A stretch of DNA of 64,000 nucleotides from Thauera sp. JM12B12 (GCF_039614725.1 NZ_CP154859.1:930001-994000), one strand, 5' to 3'. Counted from the stretch's first letter, positions 7,386-16,873 are shown. The notes: generated by a model from the letters alone, not told the origin. Numbers and translations: made by a program.

Positions 7386-8396
7386 ATGAGACTGCTCGCC
7401 TTCATCCTGCTCGCGCTGTCGACCGGCGTGCACGCCGAAACATGGTCGCCGCGCCCATTGGCCGAACTCGCCATCTATCCCGAGTTCCGCGCGCCCGCGA
7501 CCGTGGTGGCGCGCGAGGAGGCGCGCATCGCCGCCGAGCTGTCGGCGCGCGTGGTCGCGATGCCGGCGCGCATCGGCGAAGCGGTGGCGCGGGGCGCCGA
7601 GCTCGTGCGGCTGGACGACGCCGCGTTCCGCATCGAGCTCGACCGCGTGCGCGCCCAGATCGCGCTCATCGACAGCCGGCTGCGGCTGGCCCGCGCCCAG
7701 CTCGAGCAGTCGCGCGCGCTCGCCGCGCGTGGCTTCATCAGCGCCGACGGCCTGCGCATCCGCGAGACCGAACTCGGTGTGCTGCAGAGCGAGCGTGATG
7801 CGGCGCGGGCAGCTCAGGCCGCGGCCGAGCTGGCGCTCGCGCGCACCGTGATCCGTGCGCCCTACGATGGCGTGGTGCGCGATCGGCGTGCCGCGGTCGG
7901 CGACCTCGCCGCCCCCGGCACGCCGCTGCTGACCCTGTCCGCGACCGCGGACGCCGAGATCCACGCGCGCGTGCCGCAGGCGCAGATCGACAGCCTGCAG
8001 GCCGCCGGCGCGTGGACGCTGGTCGCGGGCGAGACGGTCCGTCCGCTGCGCATCCGTCGCGTGTCGCCGGTGGTCGAGGCGGCGGGGCAGGCGCGTGATG
8101 TAGTGCTCGCCGCGGCGGCGGGCGATGCGCCGCTCGCTCCCGGCCTCGCCGGCGAGCTGCGCTGGCGCAGTACCGTGCCGCATCTGCCGCCGGCCTACCT
8201 GCAGCAGATCGACGGCCGGCTCGGGGCATGGGTGGTGCGCGCCGGCGAGCCGGTGTTCGTCGCGCTCCCCCACGCTCAGGCGGGACGCCCGGTCGCGGTC
8301 GACTGGCCGCTGCAGACCGCGGTGGTCGACCAGGGGCGCTTCGCGCTCGGCCTGCGCGACGGCCAGACGTCGGGCGCCGGCGTGAACGGGCAGTGA
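7386..8396 (+). CDS. RND efflux periplasmic adaptor (HlyD/AcrA family)
   Basis: This 336-residue membrane fusion protein links an inner-membrane RND pump to an outer-membrane channel. A signal peptide covers residues 1-18 (cleavage near VHA-ET). Lipoyl-like halves (FRAPATVVAREEARIAAELSA ahead, VIRAPYDGVVRDR behind) flank a helical hairpin rich in Arg, Ala and Glu. A beta-barrel/membrane-proximal region completes it. The ATG at 7386 is chosen because it begins the signal peptide. It is 10 nt upstream of the RND permease gene, so the two are one operon. No outer-membrane factor is adjacent; a shared TolC-type protein would be needed. Confidence 0.88.
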   Translation: MRLLAFILLALSTGVHAETWSPRPLAELAIYPEFRAPATVVAREEARIAAELSARVVAMPARIGEAVARGAELVRLDDAAFRIELDRVRAQIALIDSRLRLARAQLEQSRALAARGFISADGLRIRETELGVLQSERDAARAAQAAAELALARTVIRAPYDGVVRDRRAAVGDLAAPGTPLLTLSATADAEIHARVPQAQIDSLQAAGAWTLVAGETVRPLRIRRVSPVVEAAGQARDVVLAAAAGDAPLAPGLAGELRWRSTVPHLPPAYLQQIDGRLGAWVVRAGEPVFVALPHAQAGRPVAVDWPLQTAVVDQGRFALGLRDGQTSGAGVNGQ

Positions 8397-8406
8397 GGAG
8401 CGTGCG

Positions 8407-11400
8407 GTGAGGGGGCTCTACGGACGGCTGATCGACAATCATCCGCTCGCCAACATCGCCTTCGCGATGGTGCTGCTCGGCGGGCTGTTCAGTTACCTGA
8501 CCATGCCGCGCGCGCAGGACCCGGAGATCAACTTCAACTGGGTCAGCATCATCACCACGCTGCCGGGCGCCTCGGCCGAGGACGTCGAGCGCGAGCTCAC
8601 CGGGCCGCTCGAGGACGCGATCAAGCAGGTCAAGGACATCCGCTTCGCCTCGTCGTCGAGCCGCGAGGGCGTGTCCTCGATCCTGGTGCGCTTCGAGGAG
8701 CTCGCCGAACGCCAGTTCGACAAGCGGGTCAATGACCTGCGCCGGGAGATCCAGAACAAGGCCTCGGCCGAGCTGCCGCCCGATGCGACCGACCCGGTGG
8801 TGATGGAGATCACCAGCTCGAATGGCTTCCCGACCGCGATCCTGATCCTGCACGGCAGCGGCGGCGAGTCGCTGCGGCGCGCGGGCTTCCTGATGAAAAA
8901 GGAGCTCGAGGGCCTGGCCGGGGTGGACCAGGTCATCGCCGCCGGGCTCGACGACCCCGAACTGCACGTCGATTTCGATCCGGCGCGCGTGGCCGCCGCG
9001 GGATTGTCGCCGGCGCAGGTGGCCGACGGCGTGGCGGCCTGGTTCAGCAACACCCTTGCCGGCCGCGTGCGGGTGCAGGATCGCGAGTGGCTGGTACGCA
9101 TGGAGGGCAAGACGCCCGATCCGGAGACGCTCGCCCAGGCCGCGGTGGTGACGCCGCAGGGCCGGGTGGCGCTCGAGGAGATCGCCGAGGTGGTGCGCAG
9201 CCACGAGCGCCCGAGCCAGCTGGTGAGCTACAACGGCCGGCCGGCGATCATGCTGTCGATCACCAAGCAGGTGGACGCCAACACCCTGGAGCTGGTCGAG
9301 CGCCTGCAGGCCTTCGCCTCCGAGCGCAACCCGCTGCTCGCCGCGCAGGGGGTCCAGCTGGCGGTGATCGATGACCAGACTCACGCCACCCGCCACGCGA
9401 TCGGCGTGATGGAGTCGAACGCGATCTTCGGCCTGTTCGCGGTGCTGGTGATGTGCTGGATCTTCCTCGGTTCGCGGCTGGCGCTGCTGGTGGGCCTGGG
9501 CGTGCCGTTCGCGCTCGCCGGCACCTTCATCGCGGTGGATCTGATCGACTCCACCTTGAACCTGACCGTGCTGCTCGGCGTGGTGATCGCGCTCGGCATG
9601 CTGGTGGACGACGCGGTGGTGATCGTCGAGGCCATCTACTACCGCCTGCAGCGCGGCGACGACGCGCGCGAGGCGGTCATCGGCGGCGTGGGCGAGGTCG
9701 GACTGCCAGTACTGTCCTCGGTGCTGACCACCGTCGCTGCCTTCCTGCCCCTGATGCTGCTGCCCGGCATCCTCGGCAAGTTCATGTTCATCGTGCCCTT
9801 CGTGGTCACGGTCGGCTTGCTCGTCAGCCTGGCCGAGGCCTTCTGGATCCTGCCCACCCACGTCCTCGCGCTCGGCATGAGGCCGGCGCGGCGCACCCGC
9901 GCACAGGTACTGCGCGAGAGGCTGACGCACTGGCTGCGGGTGAAGTACGCGCGTGCGCTGGTCGCCGTGCTGCGCCGGCGGCGTCTGGCGGCGGCGGCGC
10001 TGGTCCTGCTGGTGGCGGGGGCGGGCGGGGCGGTCGCCACCGGACTGGTGAAGGTGCAGTTCTTCGCCTTCGACTCGATGCGGCTGTTTTACGTCAGCGT
10101 GGACATGCCCGCCGGGGTGACGCCCGAGCGCACCCTGGCCGAGGCCGAGCGTGCGGCGCGGGTGCTCGAGCAGGCGATCGACGGCAGCGAGCTGCGCTCG
10201 ATCGCGACGTATGCCGGCCTCAAATTCACCGACACCGAGCCCGTCTATGGCGACCAGTATGCGCAGGTGCTGGTCTCGCTGCTGCCGCGCGCAGGCGACA
10301 TGCGGGACACAGGCGACATCATCGCCGGCGTGCGGCCGCAGATCGAGGCGCTCGGCGGTGAAGGCCGGTTCTCGTTCATGGAGATGAAGGGCGGGCCGCC
10401 GACCGCGAAGCCGATCTCGGTGAAGATCAAGTCCGACGACTACCCCGAACTGCGCGCGGCCGCCGATGCCCTGCTCGCCGAGGTGGCGAAGCTGCCCGGG
10501 GCGAAGGACCTCACCGACGACGACGTCCCCGGGCGCAGCGAGATGCGCCTGATGCTGAACCGCGAGAAGCTCGCACGTGCCGGCATCAATCCCGCCGAGG
10601 TCTCGCGCCTGCTGCGCCTGTACGGCGAAGGCGAGCTGGTCGCCACCACCCGCGATGGTGGCGAGAAGGTCGAGGTGATCGTGCGCGCGCGCCAGGAAAG
10701 CCTCAACGACGTCACCGAGCTGCTGCAGCGCGTGGTGCCGCTGGGCGACGGCCGCAGCGTGCAACTGGGCGAGCTGGTGGATCACGAGTTGCGCCTGTCC
10801 AAGGGCTACATCCGCCACTACCAGCTCACGCGCGCAATCACCGTAGAAGCCGAGCTCGACCGCAGCGTGATCGATACCGTCGAGGCCAACGACCGACTGA
10901 AGGCGGCCTGGGTGCAGCTGCAGCCGCGCTTCCCCGGCGTGGAGCTGGACTTCTCCGGTGAGCTCGAGGACATCCAGGAGAGCCTGGACTCGATGGGCAA
11001 GCTGTTCCTGCTCGGCATCGGTCTGATCTACCTGATCCTCGCCACCCAGTTCCGCAGCTACTGGCAGCCGCTGATCATCCTGCTCACCGTGCCGCTCGCC
11101 TTCACCGGGGTGATCCTCGGCCTGATGGTGTCGGGCAATCCGCTTTCGCTGTACACGCTGTACGGCGTGATCGCGCTCACCGGCATCGCGGTCAACGCCG
11201 CGATCGTGCTGATCGACGCCGCCAACGAGCGCCGCGAGGCCGGCATGAGCGTGCAGCACGCCGCCATCTACGCCGCGCGCCGGCGCGTGGTGCCGATCCT
11301 GATCACCTCGACCACGACCATCGGCGGGCTGCTGTCGCTGGCGATCGGGCTGGGTGGGAAGTCGCTGATGTGGGGGCCGGTGGCGGCGAGCATCGTGTGG

Positions 11401-11478
11401 GGGCTGGGGTTCTCGACCGTGCTGACGTTGTTTGCGGTGCCGCTGGTGTATCGGATGGCGATGGAGCGCGGTCGTTAG
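8407..11478 (+). CDS. RND-family multidrug/solute efflux permease
   Basis: This 1023-residue inner-membrane proton-driven pump has the usual length and duplicated layout of the AcrB/HAE1 family: TM1 (NIAFAMVLLGGLFSYL), a large periplasmic porter domain, TM2-TM6 near residues 335-490, a second porter domain and TM8-TM12 (LFLLGIGLIYLILATQF onward). The TM4 segment LGMLVDDAVVIVEAIYY carries the paired Asp residues of the proton relay, so transport should be intact. The GTG start at 8407 has GAGGAG 7 nt upstream. Substrate cannot be read from sequence. The partner adaptor is immediately upstream. Confidence 0.92.
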   Translation: MRGLYGRLIDNHPLANIAFAMVLLGGLFSYLTMPRAQDPEINFNWVSIITTLPGASAEDVERELTGPLEDAIKQVKDIRFASSSSREGVSSILVRFEELAERQFDKRVNDLRREIQNKASAELPPDATDPVVMEITSSNGFPTAILILHGSGGESLRRAGFLMKKELEGLAGVDQVIAAGLDDPELHVDFDPARVAAAGLSPAQVADGVAAWFSNTLAGRVRVQDREWLVRMEGKTPDPETLAQAAVVTPQGRVALEEIAEVVRSHERPSQLVSYNGRPAIMLSITKQVDANTLELVERLQAFASERNPLLAAQGVQLAVIDDQTHATRHAIGVMESNAIFGLFAVLVMCWIFLGSRLALLVGLGVPFALAGTFIAVDLIDSTLNLTVLLGVVIALGMLVDDAVVIVEAIYYRLQRGDDAREAVIGGVGEVGLPVLSSVLTTVAAFLPLMLLPGILGKFMFIVPFVVTVGLLVSLAEAFWILPTHVLALGMRPARRTRAQVLRERLTHWLRVKYARALVAVLRRRRLAAAALVLLVAGAGGAVATGLVKVQFFAFDSMRLFYVSVDMPAGVTPERTLAEAERAARVLEQAIDGSELRSIATYAGLKFTDTEPVYGDQYAQVLVSLLPRAGDMRDTGDIIAGVRPQIEALGGEGRFSFMEMKGGPPTAKPISVKIKSDDYPELRAAADALLAEVAKLPGAKDLTDDDVPGRSEMRLMLNREKLARAGINPAEVSRLLRLYGEGELVATTRDGGEKVEVIVRARQESLNDVTELLQRVVPLGDGRSVQLGELVDHELRLSKGYIRHYQLTRAITVEAELDRSVIDTVEANDRLKAAWVQLQPRFPGVELDFSGELEDIQESLDSMGKLFLLGIGLIYLILATQFRSYWQPLIILLTVPLAFTGVILGLMVSGNPLSLYTLYGVIALTGIAVNAAIVLIDAANERREAGMSVQHAAIYAARRRVVPILITSTTTIGGLLSLAIGLGGKSLMWGPVAASIVWGLGFSTVLTLFAVPLVYRMAMERGR

Positions 11479-11512
11479 CACCGAGGCGGGGGCTGGCCCC
11501 CTGTGCTCGGTG
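11479..11512 (+). terminator. Compound GC-rich hairpin after RND operon
   Basis: Directly after the permease stop, an outer 7-bp stem (CACCGAG/CTCGGTG) encloses an inner GGGGG/CCCCC stem. There is no long T-tract. The rest of the 312-base gap up to 11790 holds only a lone TAGAAT at 11734-11739 that could be a -10 element for the next gene. I saw no yybP-ykoY-like riboswitch pattern there. Confidence 0.5.
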
Positions 11513-11790
11513 GGCGTTCTAGCGTCGAGCGGTGGCGCACAAATCCGCCGGTGACGCGCGGGGTATTCCTGCCGCGAGGCGTGACGTGGAGACGGCACAT
11601 GGCATGAAGACCTGATCAGGAGGAGGCCGTTCGCGTCCCCGCAACGAGCCGTGAAGTCGCGACAACTCAGCAGTGACTCAGCGTTCCCTTTGAAAAGGCA
11701 CCAGGTCACCGGCCCACCACAACGACACAGCGGTAGAATGCTGCGCCGCGACAAATTCGTCGCCCCAGCCCCTCGCCGACCTCGCCCGCC

Positions 11791-12366
11791 ATGGACGCCT
11801 TCCTCGTCTCCACCGCAATCGTCGCGCTCGCCGAAATCGGCGACAAGACGCAGCTGCTCGCCTTCATCCTCGCCGCCAAGTTCCGTCGCCCGTGGCCGAT
11901 CGTGCTCGGCATCCTGGTGGCGACGCTCGCCAACCACGCCTTTGCCGCCGCGGTTGGCGCCTGGCTGACCACGCTGATGGGGCCGCAGACGCTGCGCTGG
12001 GTGCTCGGCCTGTCCTTCGTCGCGATGGCGGTGTGGACGCTGATCCCGGACAAGCTCGACGAGGACGACGCGAAGCTGCCGCGCTTCGGCGTGTTCGGGG
12101 CGACGCTGATCGCCTTCTTCCTCGCCGAGATGGGCGACAAGACCCAGGTCGCCACGGTGGCGCTGGCCGCGCAGTACCAGGCGATGGTAGCGGTGGTGGC
12201 CGGCACCACGCTCGGCATGATGATCGCCAACGTGCCGGCGGTGCTGCTCGGCGACCGCATCGCGGCGCGCATGCCGGTGAGGCTGGTGCATGGCATCGCG
12301 GCGGCGATCTTCCTCGGCCTGGGTATCGCCACCCTCGCCGGCGCCGGAGAGGGGCTGGGCTTCTGA
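11791..12366 (+). CDS. GDT1/TMEM165-family (UPF0016) cation exporter
   Basis: This 191-residue polytopic membrane protein contains the two signature repeats of the family, AEIGDKTQ near residue 12 and AEMGDKTQ near residue 111, each on a transmembrane helix facing the ion path. Six helices are expected. Bacterial members export manganese (MntX type) and related proteins move Ca2+ or Mn2+ against protons. The two halves are separated by a hydrophilic DKLDEDDAKLPR loop. It is transcribed alone, 60 nt ahead of azlC. The ATG has no clear Shine-Dalgarno. Confidence 0.85.
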   Translation: MDAFLVSTAIVALAEIGDKTQLLAFILAAKFRRPWPIVLGILVATLANHAFAAAVGAWLTTLMGPQTLRWVLGLSFVAMAVWTLIPDKLDEDDAKLPRFGVFGATLIAFFLAEMGDKTQVATVALAAQYQAMVAVVAGTTLGMMIANVPAVLLGDRIAARMPVRLVHGIAAAIFLGLGIATLAGAGEGLGF

Positions 12367-12426
12367 GGCCTGCCCCGCGCCGGCAGGATCGCTGCTAAGC
12401 TTCGTCGCTTTTTGCACGGAGCGCCT

Positions 12427-13131
12427 ATGAATTCCGCATTTCGCCAAGGGGCGCGCGAGGGCCTGCGCGACTTCCTGCCGATCTCGGTGGGTCTGTTGCC
12501 GTGGGCGATGGTCACCGGCATCGCGATGCGCTCGATCGGTCTCACCGAGCTCGAGTCGCTCGGCATGAACCTGCTCGTCTACGCAGGCACCGCACAGCTC
12601 GGTGCCTTGCCGCTGATCGCCGCCGGCGCGCCCTTGTGGCTGGTCATGCTCACCGCGCTCGCGCTCAACCTGCGCTTCGTCATCTTCAGCGCGGCGATCG
12701 CGCCGGTCTTCCATGGCATGCCGCTGGCGCGCCGGCTGGCGTCGAGCTACCTGCTCGTCGATGGCGTGTTCGCGGTCGGCGCCGACAAGCTGCTCAACGC
12801 CGCGGACCCGCACTGGCGCTGGGGCTACTACATCGCGCCTTCGGCCTTCAACTGGTGCGTGTGGCAGCTGTTCACGGCCTTCGGTATCTTCGGCGCCGAG
12901 TTCATGCCGAGCGACTGGTCGCTCGAGTTCATGGTGACGATCGCGCTGATGGTCATGGTGCTGCCGATGGTGCGCACGCGGCCGATGCTGGTGGCGGCGC
13001 TCGCCGGCGGGTTGGGCGCGGTGCTGCTGCGCGGGTTGCCGCTGCGCCTGGGCGTGGTGGCGGGGATCGCGGTGGGCATTGCCGCGGGCTTCGTCGCGGA
13101 GCACTGGCAGCAGCGCGGGAGGCCGTCGTGA
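12427..13131 (+). CDS. azlC: AzlC-family branched-chain amino acid exporter, large subunit
   Basis: This 234-residue membrane protein matches AzlC (COG1296): N-terminal GLRDFLPISVGLLPWAM, the conserved LVYAGTAQLGALPLIAAGAP and LALNLRFVIFSAAIAP segments, and an SYLLVDGVFAV motif. Characterised AzlCD pairs export branched-chain amino acids or analogues; the substrate here is not known. The ATG at 12427 has GGAG upstream; five extra codons would be possible from an earlier start. Its stop overlaps the azlD start by GTGA. Confidence 0.88.
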   Translation: MNSAFRQGAREGLRDFLPISVGLLPWAMVTGIAMRSIGLTELESLGMNLLVYAGTAQLGALPLIAAGAPLWLVMLTALALNLRFVIFSAAIAPVFHGMPLARRLASSYLLVDGVFAVGADKLLNAADPHWRWGYYIAPSAFNWCVWQLFTAFGIFGAEFMPSDWSLEFMVTIALMVMVLPMVRTRPMLVAALAGGLGAVLLRGLPLRLGVVAGIAVGIAAGFVAEHWQQRGRPS

Positions 13132-13454
13132 TCGAGGGCATCAGCTTGTGGGTGGCCTTCGCGCTGATGGGCATGACCACGGTGGGCACGCGTGGCAGCT
13201 TCATCCTGCTCGGTGAGAAGGGGCGCTTGCCGCCGGCGCTGCAGCGCGCGCTGCGCTATGCGCCGGCCGCCGCGCTGTCGGCGCTGGTGATGCCCGATCT
13301 GCTGATCGACGGCGGCGAGGTGTCACCGCTCAATCCCAAGTTCGCTGCCGGGCTGGTGGTGCTGGCGGTGGCGCTGCGCTGGCGCAATCCCTGGCTGCCT
13401 TTCATTCTCGGCATGGCGGTGCTGCTGGGCATGAGAAAGGGGCTGGGCTGGTAG
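13128..13454 (+). CDS. azlD: AzlD-family small exporter subunit
   Basis: This 108-residue membrane protein partners AzlC. It has about four hydrophobic helices and the family segments MGMTTVGTRGSFILL, ALRYAPAAALSALV and WRNPWLPFILGMAVLLGMR. It starts at a GTG at 13128 overlapping the azlC stop (GTGA), so the two are translationally coupled. The last codons fold into a stem (GGTAGC/GCTACC) that includes the stop and may serve as a terminator before the convergent gene. Confidence 0.88.
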   Translation: MIEGISLWVAFALMGMTTVGTRGSFILLGEKGRLPPALQRALRYAPAAALSALVMPDLLIDGGEVSPLNPKFAAGLVVLAVALRWRNPWLPFILGMAVLLGMRKGLGW

Positions 13455-13518
13455 CGTCGGCTACCGGCTCCAGCCCCGTGGGTGGTGGCAGGCACGCGGC
13501 CCGCCGCCTGGTGGTGCG

Positions 13519-14937
13519 TCAGGTCTTCTGCGCGACGCCGTGCTCGTCGCCAGCCTCGATGTCGGCGGTGTTGTCGCCGATGATCGACAGGTCACCCTTG
13601 GCGCGTTGCGCCGCGTTGGGGCGCTCGATCAGCCAGTACAGCACGAGGCCGATCACCACCGCATACACGGTCGCCTTCGGGTCGGGCATCGCCAGCGTCA
13701 CCGCGACGATGCCGGCCACGCCGCGCTCGGTCGAGTTCTTCAGCTCTTCCATGCCCACCATGATGCAGATGTAGGCGGTCAGCACCAGGGTGAGCGACAG
13801 CGCGATCGGCAGCACCGGCTTGAACACCGACACCAGCGGCAGGATGAACACGGCGATCAGGCCGGTGATCCAGAAGGTGCCGCCACCCGAGTAGATCGAG
13901 TCCATCGCCTTGCGGCCCAGGGCGTAGCGTTCGGCAACGGTGGCGTGGGCGGCAGTCCACAGCGGACCGGCGAGGCCGGGCCAGGGGGCGAGCAGCGCAT
14001 GCAGGCCGTTGCGCATCGCCGTGACGAGGTGCACGCGGGTGACGTCGAGCTCGATCTTCTCGTCCGGGCGCAGGTGGTCGACGCGCTTGCACAGCGTGAA
14101 GCCGACCAGGATGTCGCCGAAGGCGATGACGTACGCGATGATCGCGGTCGGAATCGCGAGCAGGAACATCTCCGTGGTCGGCATGCCGGTGTTGAACACC
14201 AGGTAGTTCATCATCCCGCCGAAGTCCGGCTGGGTGATGCCCCATTGGATGTCGGGCAGCGGGTACTCGCCAACCACCCAGCCCACGGCCATGGCGATGA
14301 ACATGCCCGGGATCATGCCGAAGTTGGAGATCGCCTTGGCGAGCTTGTTGGTTTCGACGATGTGCTTGAAGGACAGCGAGAACAGGATGTAGGCCGATAC
14401 GATCGAGCCGATCAGCAGCGAGATCGGCGTGTTGTCGATGCGGCCGCCGGTCTTGAGCTCACCCATCATCGCCGCGATGCCGGCGCCGATGATGATGCCG
14501 CTCTTGAGCGAGTTCGGAATCACCGTCACCAGTTTGTTGCCCAGACCGGTGAGGCCGAGGAACAGGAAGATGATGAACACCTCGACCTGCAGCGCGAACA
14601 TCGCCTTGACCGCTTCCGGGCCGGGCTCGAAGTTCTGCAGGAAGAGCAGGACGACCGGAATCGCCGGCGTGATCCAGCCCGGCACCAGCGGCACGCCGAA
14701 CAGCGCGGGCAGGAGGTAGCCGATGCCGGCGACGACGCAGAAGGCGAGCGCGGCGTCATAGGGCATACCGAGGTATTTCATCAGCAGCGGGATCATGCCC
14801 AGGCTGACAACGAACATGAAAAGGCCCTGCACCATTTCCGCGAATTCCCAGCGGTAGTGGATGAAGGGCAGGCGGACCTTGAGCGGCCCGAGCGGCCAGT
14901 AGGGGTGCTCGGCGCCGTGCTGGCGTTGGATGGGCAT
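13519..14937 (-). CDS. SLC23/NCS2-like permease
   Basis: This 472-residue polytopic membrane protein has about a dozen hydrophobic helices. It resembles xanthine/uracil permease-type (solute carrier family 23) transporters: FGVPLVPGWITPAIPV, SLKSGIIIGAGIAAMMGE and an IAFGDILVGFTLCKRV segment in the core. The N-terminal 35 residues are hydrophilic. The ATG at 14937 follows GGAG at 6 nt and is preferred over an ATG 13 codons upstream. It lies 121 nt downstream of an acyl-CoA synthetase on the same strand, which suggests import of the acid that enzyme activates, but a strong hairpin between them may uncouple expression. The substrate is not known. Confidence 0.75.
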   Translation of the reverse strand: MPIQRQHGAEHPYWPLGPLKVRLPFIHYRWEFAEMVQGLFMFVVSLGMIPLLMKYLGMPYDAALAFCVVAGIGYLLPALFGVPLVPGWITPAIPVVLLFLQNFEPGPEAVKAMFALQVEVFIIFLFLGLTGLGNKLVTVIPNSLKSGIIIGAGIAAMMGELKTGGRIDNTPISLLIGSIVSAYILFSLSFKHIVETNKLAKAISNFGMIPGMFIAMAVGWVVGEYPLPDIQWGITQPDFGGMMNYLVFNTGMPTTEMFLLAIPTAIIAYVIAFGDILVGFTLCKRVDHLRPDEKIELDVTRVHLVTAMRNGLHALLAPWPGLAGPLWTAAHATVAERYALGRKAMDSIYSGGGTFWITGLIAVFILPLVSVFKPVLPIALSLTLVLTAYICIMVGMEELKNSTERGVAGIVAVTLAMPDPKATVYAVVIGLVLYWLIERPNAAQRAKGDLSIIGDNTADIEAGDEHGVAQKT

Positions 14938-14973
14938 TCTGGACTCCGGATGTTGTTGTTTGTTGTGGGCGGA

Positions 14974-15014
14974 CACCGTCCCGCCGGCCCGCGTCAGGTG
15001 ACGGCGGGACGGTG
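14974..15014 (-). terminator. 12-bp perfect stem hairpin between acyl-CoA synthetase and permease
   Basis: Arms CACCGTCCCGCC (14974-14985) and GGCGGGACGGTG (15003-15014) form a perfect 12-bp stem. No T-run follows on the minus strand (the next bases are CA-rich), so it may be an attenuator or an RNA-stabilising element between the two genes. Confidence 0.55.
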
Positions 15015-15058
15015 AGATCGGGACGCGGAAGGGACTGAGTATCAGCCGGCTGATCTGC

Positions 15059-16699
15059 TTACTCGATGGCCGAGGCGGACTTGGCCATTTCGCGCAGGGC
15101 GAACTTCTGGATCTTGCCGGTGGAGGTCTTGGGCAGGATGCAGAACTCGATGTGCTTGGGCACCTTGTAGCGCGCCAGGTGTTCGCGGCAGTGGGCGATG
15201 ATGTCGGCGGCGGTAACGCCGGCGCCTTCCTTGACCTCGATGTAGGCGGCGGGCACTTCGCCCCACTTCTCGTCCGGGCGGGCGACCACGGCGGCGGTCA
15301 TCACCGCGGGGTGGCGGTACAGCACCTCTTCGACCTCGAGCGAGGAGATGTTCTCGCCGCCCGAGATGATCACGTCCTTGGAGCGGTCCTTGATCTTGAC
15401 GTAGCCGTCCGGGTGCATGACCGCGAGGTCGCCGGTGTGGAACCAGCCGCCGGCGAAGGCTTCCTGGGTGGCCTTCTCGTTCTTCAGGTAGCCCTTCATG
15501 ACCAGGTTGCCGCGGAACATGATCTCGCCCATGGTCTCGCCGTCGGCGGGCACCGGCTCCATGGTCACCGGGTCGAGCACGGTGATCGCTTCCTGCATGT
15601 GGTAGCGCACGCCCTGGCGGCCGTTGCGCTCGGCGCGACGGTCGATGGGCAGGGCGTCCCACTCGGGGTGCTTGGCGCACACCGAGGCCGGGCCGTAGGT
15701 CTCGGTCAGGCCATAGACGTGGGTGATGTCGAAGCCGATGCGCTCGGCGCCCTCGATGATGGCGGCCGGGGGCGCTGCACCGGCGATGAGACCGGCGACG
15801 CTGTGCTCGATGCCGGCGCGCAGGCCGTCGGGGGCGTTGATCAGCATGCCGTAGACGATCGGCGCGCCGCACATGTGGCTGACCTTGTGGCGGCGGATCA
15901 GCTCGTAGATCAGCGCCGGGTCGACCTTGCGCAGGCAGACGTTGACGCCGGCGTTGGCCGCCATCGTCCACGGGAAGCACCAGCCGTTGCAGTGGAACAT
16001 CGGCAGCGTCCACAGGTAGACCGAGTGCTGCGGCATGCCCCAGCTGATGACGTTGGAGGCGGCGTTGAGGTAGGCGCCGCGATGGTGGTAGACCACGCCC
16101 TTCGGGTTGCCGGTGGTGCCCGAGGTGTAATTGAGCGCGATCGCGTCCCACTCGTCGGCGGGCAGGCTCCACTTGAACTCGGGGTTGCCGGCGGCGATGA
16201 AGTCTTCGTAGAGCAGGGTGCCGACGCGATCGGTGCCGGGGTATTCGTCGTCGAGGGCGTCGATGACGAGCGGCTTGTCGCCCTCGAGCAGCTCGAGCGC
16301 GGCACGGATCACGGTGGCGAACTCGGGGTCGGTGATCAGCACCTTGGCTTCGCCATGCTGCAGCATGAAGGCGATGGCCTCGGCATCCAGGCGCGTGTTG
16401 AGCGTGTTGAGCACGGCGCCGGTCATCGGCACGCCGAAGTGGGCCTCGAACATCGGCGGCACGTTGGGCAGCATGACGGCGACGGTGTCGCCCTTGCCGA
16501 CGCCGTGGGCGACCAGCGCGCTCGCCAGGCGGCGGCAACGTTCGTAGGTCTCGCGCCAGGTGTAGCTGCGTGCGCCATGCACGACGCTGGTGCGCGTGGG
16601 GTAAACCATCGCGGTGCGCTCGATGAAGCTCAGCGGCGACAGCGGCACATAGTTGGCCGGATTCTTGTCCAGACCTTGTTCGTATGCGATTTTCGACAT
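15059..16699 (-). CDS. AMP-dependent acyl-CoA synthetase (fatty/aryl acid CoA ligase)
   Basis: This 546-residue adenylate-forming enzyme activates a carboxylic acid to its CoA thioester via an acyl-AMP. Visible motifs are the P-loop YTSGTTGNPKGV near residue 190, YGLTETYGPASV, the hinge region WFHTGDLAVMHPDGYVKIKDR, SGGENISSLEVE and the C-terminal catalytic Lys in KTSTGKIQKFALR. The size and motif spacing fit the medium-chain/methylmercaptopropionate-type subfamily. The substrate is not determined. The ATG at 16699 has GGAG close upstream; the longer frame adds a Pro/Arg-rich unlikely extension. It is divergent from the hybrid kinase and 5' of the SLC23 permease. Confidence 0.9.
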   Translation of the reverse strand: MSKIAYEQGLDKNPANYVPLSPLSFIERTAMVYPTRTSVVHGARSYTWRETYERCRRLASALVAHGVGKGDTVAVMLPNVPPMFEAHFGVPMTGAVLNTLNTRLDAEAIAFMLQHGEAKVLITDPEFATVIRAALELLEGDKPLVIDALDDEYPGTDRVGTLLYEDFIAAGNPEFKWSLPADEWDAIALNYTSGTTGNPKGVVYHHRGAYLNAASNVISWGMPQHSVYLWTLPMFHCNGWCFPWTMAANAGVNVCLRKVDPALIYELIRRHKVSHMCGAPIVYGMLINAPDGLRAGIEHSVAGLIAGAAPPAAIIEGAERIGFDITHVYGLTETYGPASVCAKHPEWDALPIDRRAERNGRQGVRYHMQEAITVLDPVTMEPVPADGETMGEIMFRGNLVMKGYLKNEKATQEAFAGGWFHTGDLAVMHPDGYVKIKDRSKDVIISGGENISSLEVEEVLYRHPAVMTAAVVARPDEKWGEVPAAYIEVKEGAGVTAADIIAHCREHLARYKVPKHIEFCILPKTSTGKIQKFALREMAKSASAIE

Positions 16700-16845
16700 C
16701 CTTCTCCACTCCCGGTTTTGCAACAGGTTAGCGACGCGCGGTGGACGGCCGGGTACAGCGCCGGGCATCCATACCGTCGGGTATGGAGAATGGCAAAAAA
16801 TCTTGTCTGCAATTGCGTTGGAATGTACTCAATCTTGTCCGGGCC

Positions 16846-16873
16846 TTGCCGCCCGGGGTGCGGACTCTAGAAT
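16846..16873 (+). promoter_or_regulatory. Sigma-70-type promoter of hybrid kinase gene
   Basis: TTGCCG (16846-16851), a 16-nt spacer and TAGAAT (16868-16873) predict a transcript starting near 16880, about 55 nt upstream of the kinase ATG. The TAGAAT form of the -10 box recurs before several other genes in this window. Confidence 0.55.

Noticed and set aside
11513..11790. yybP-ykoY manganese riboswitch upstream of the GDT1-type exporter
   Set aside because: The conserved loop sequences and paired helices of that riboswitch are not apparent in the gap.
7738..13104. A 1788-codon open frame on the minus strand opposite the RND permease, GDT1 and azlC genes
   Set aside because: Its product is an Arg/His/Gln/Asp-rich low-complexity string without domains, and the opposite strand encodes clear protein families. 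It is a GC-rich antisense shadow.
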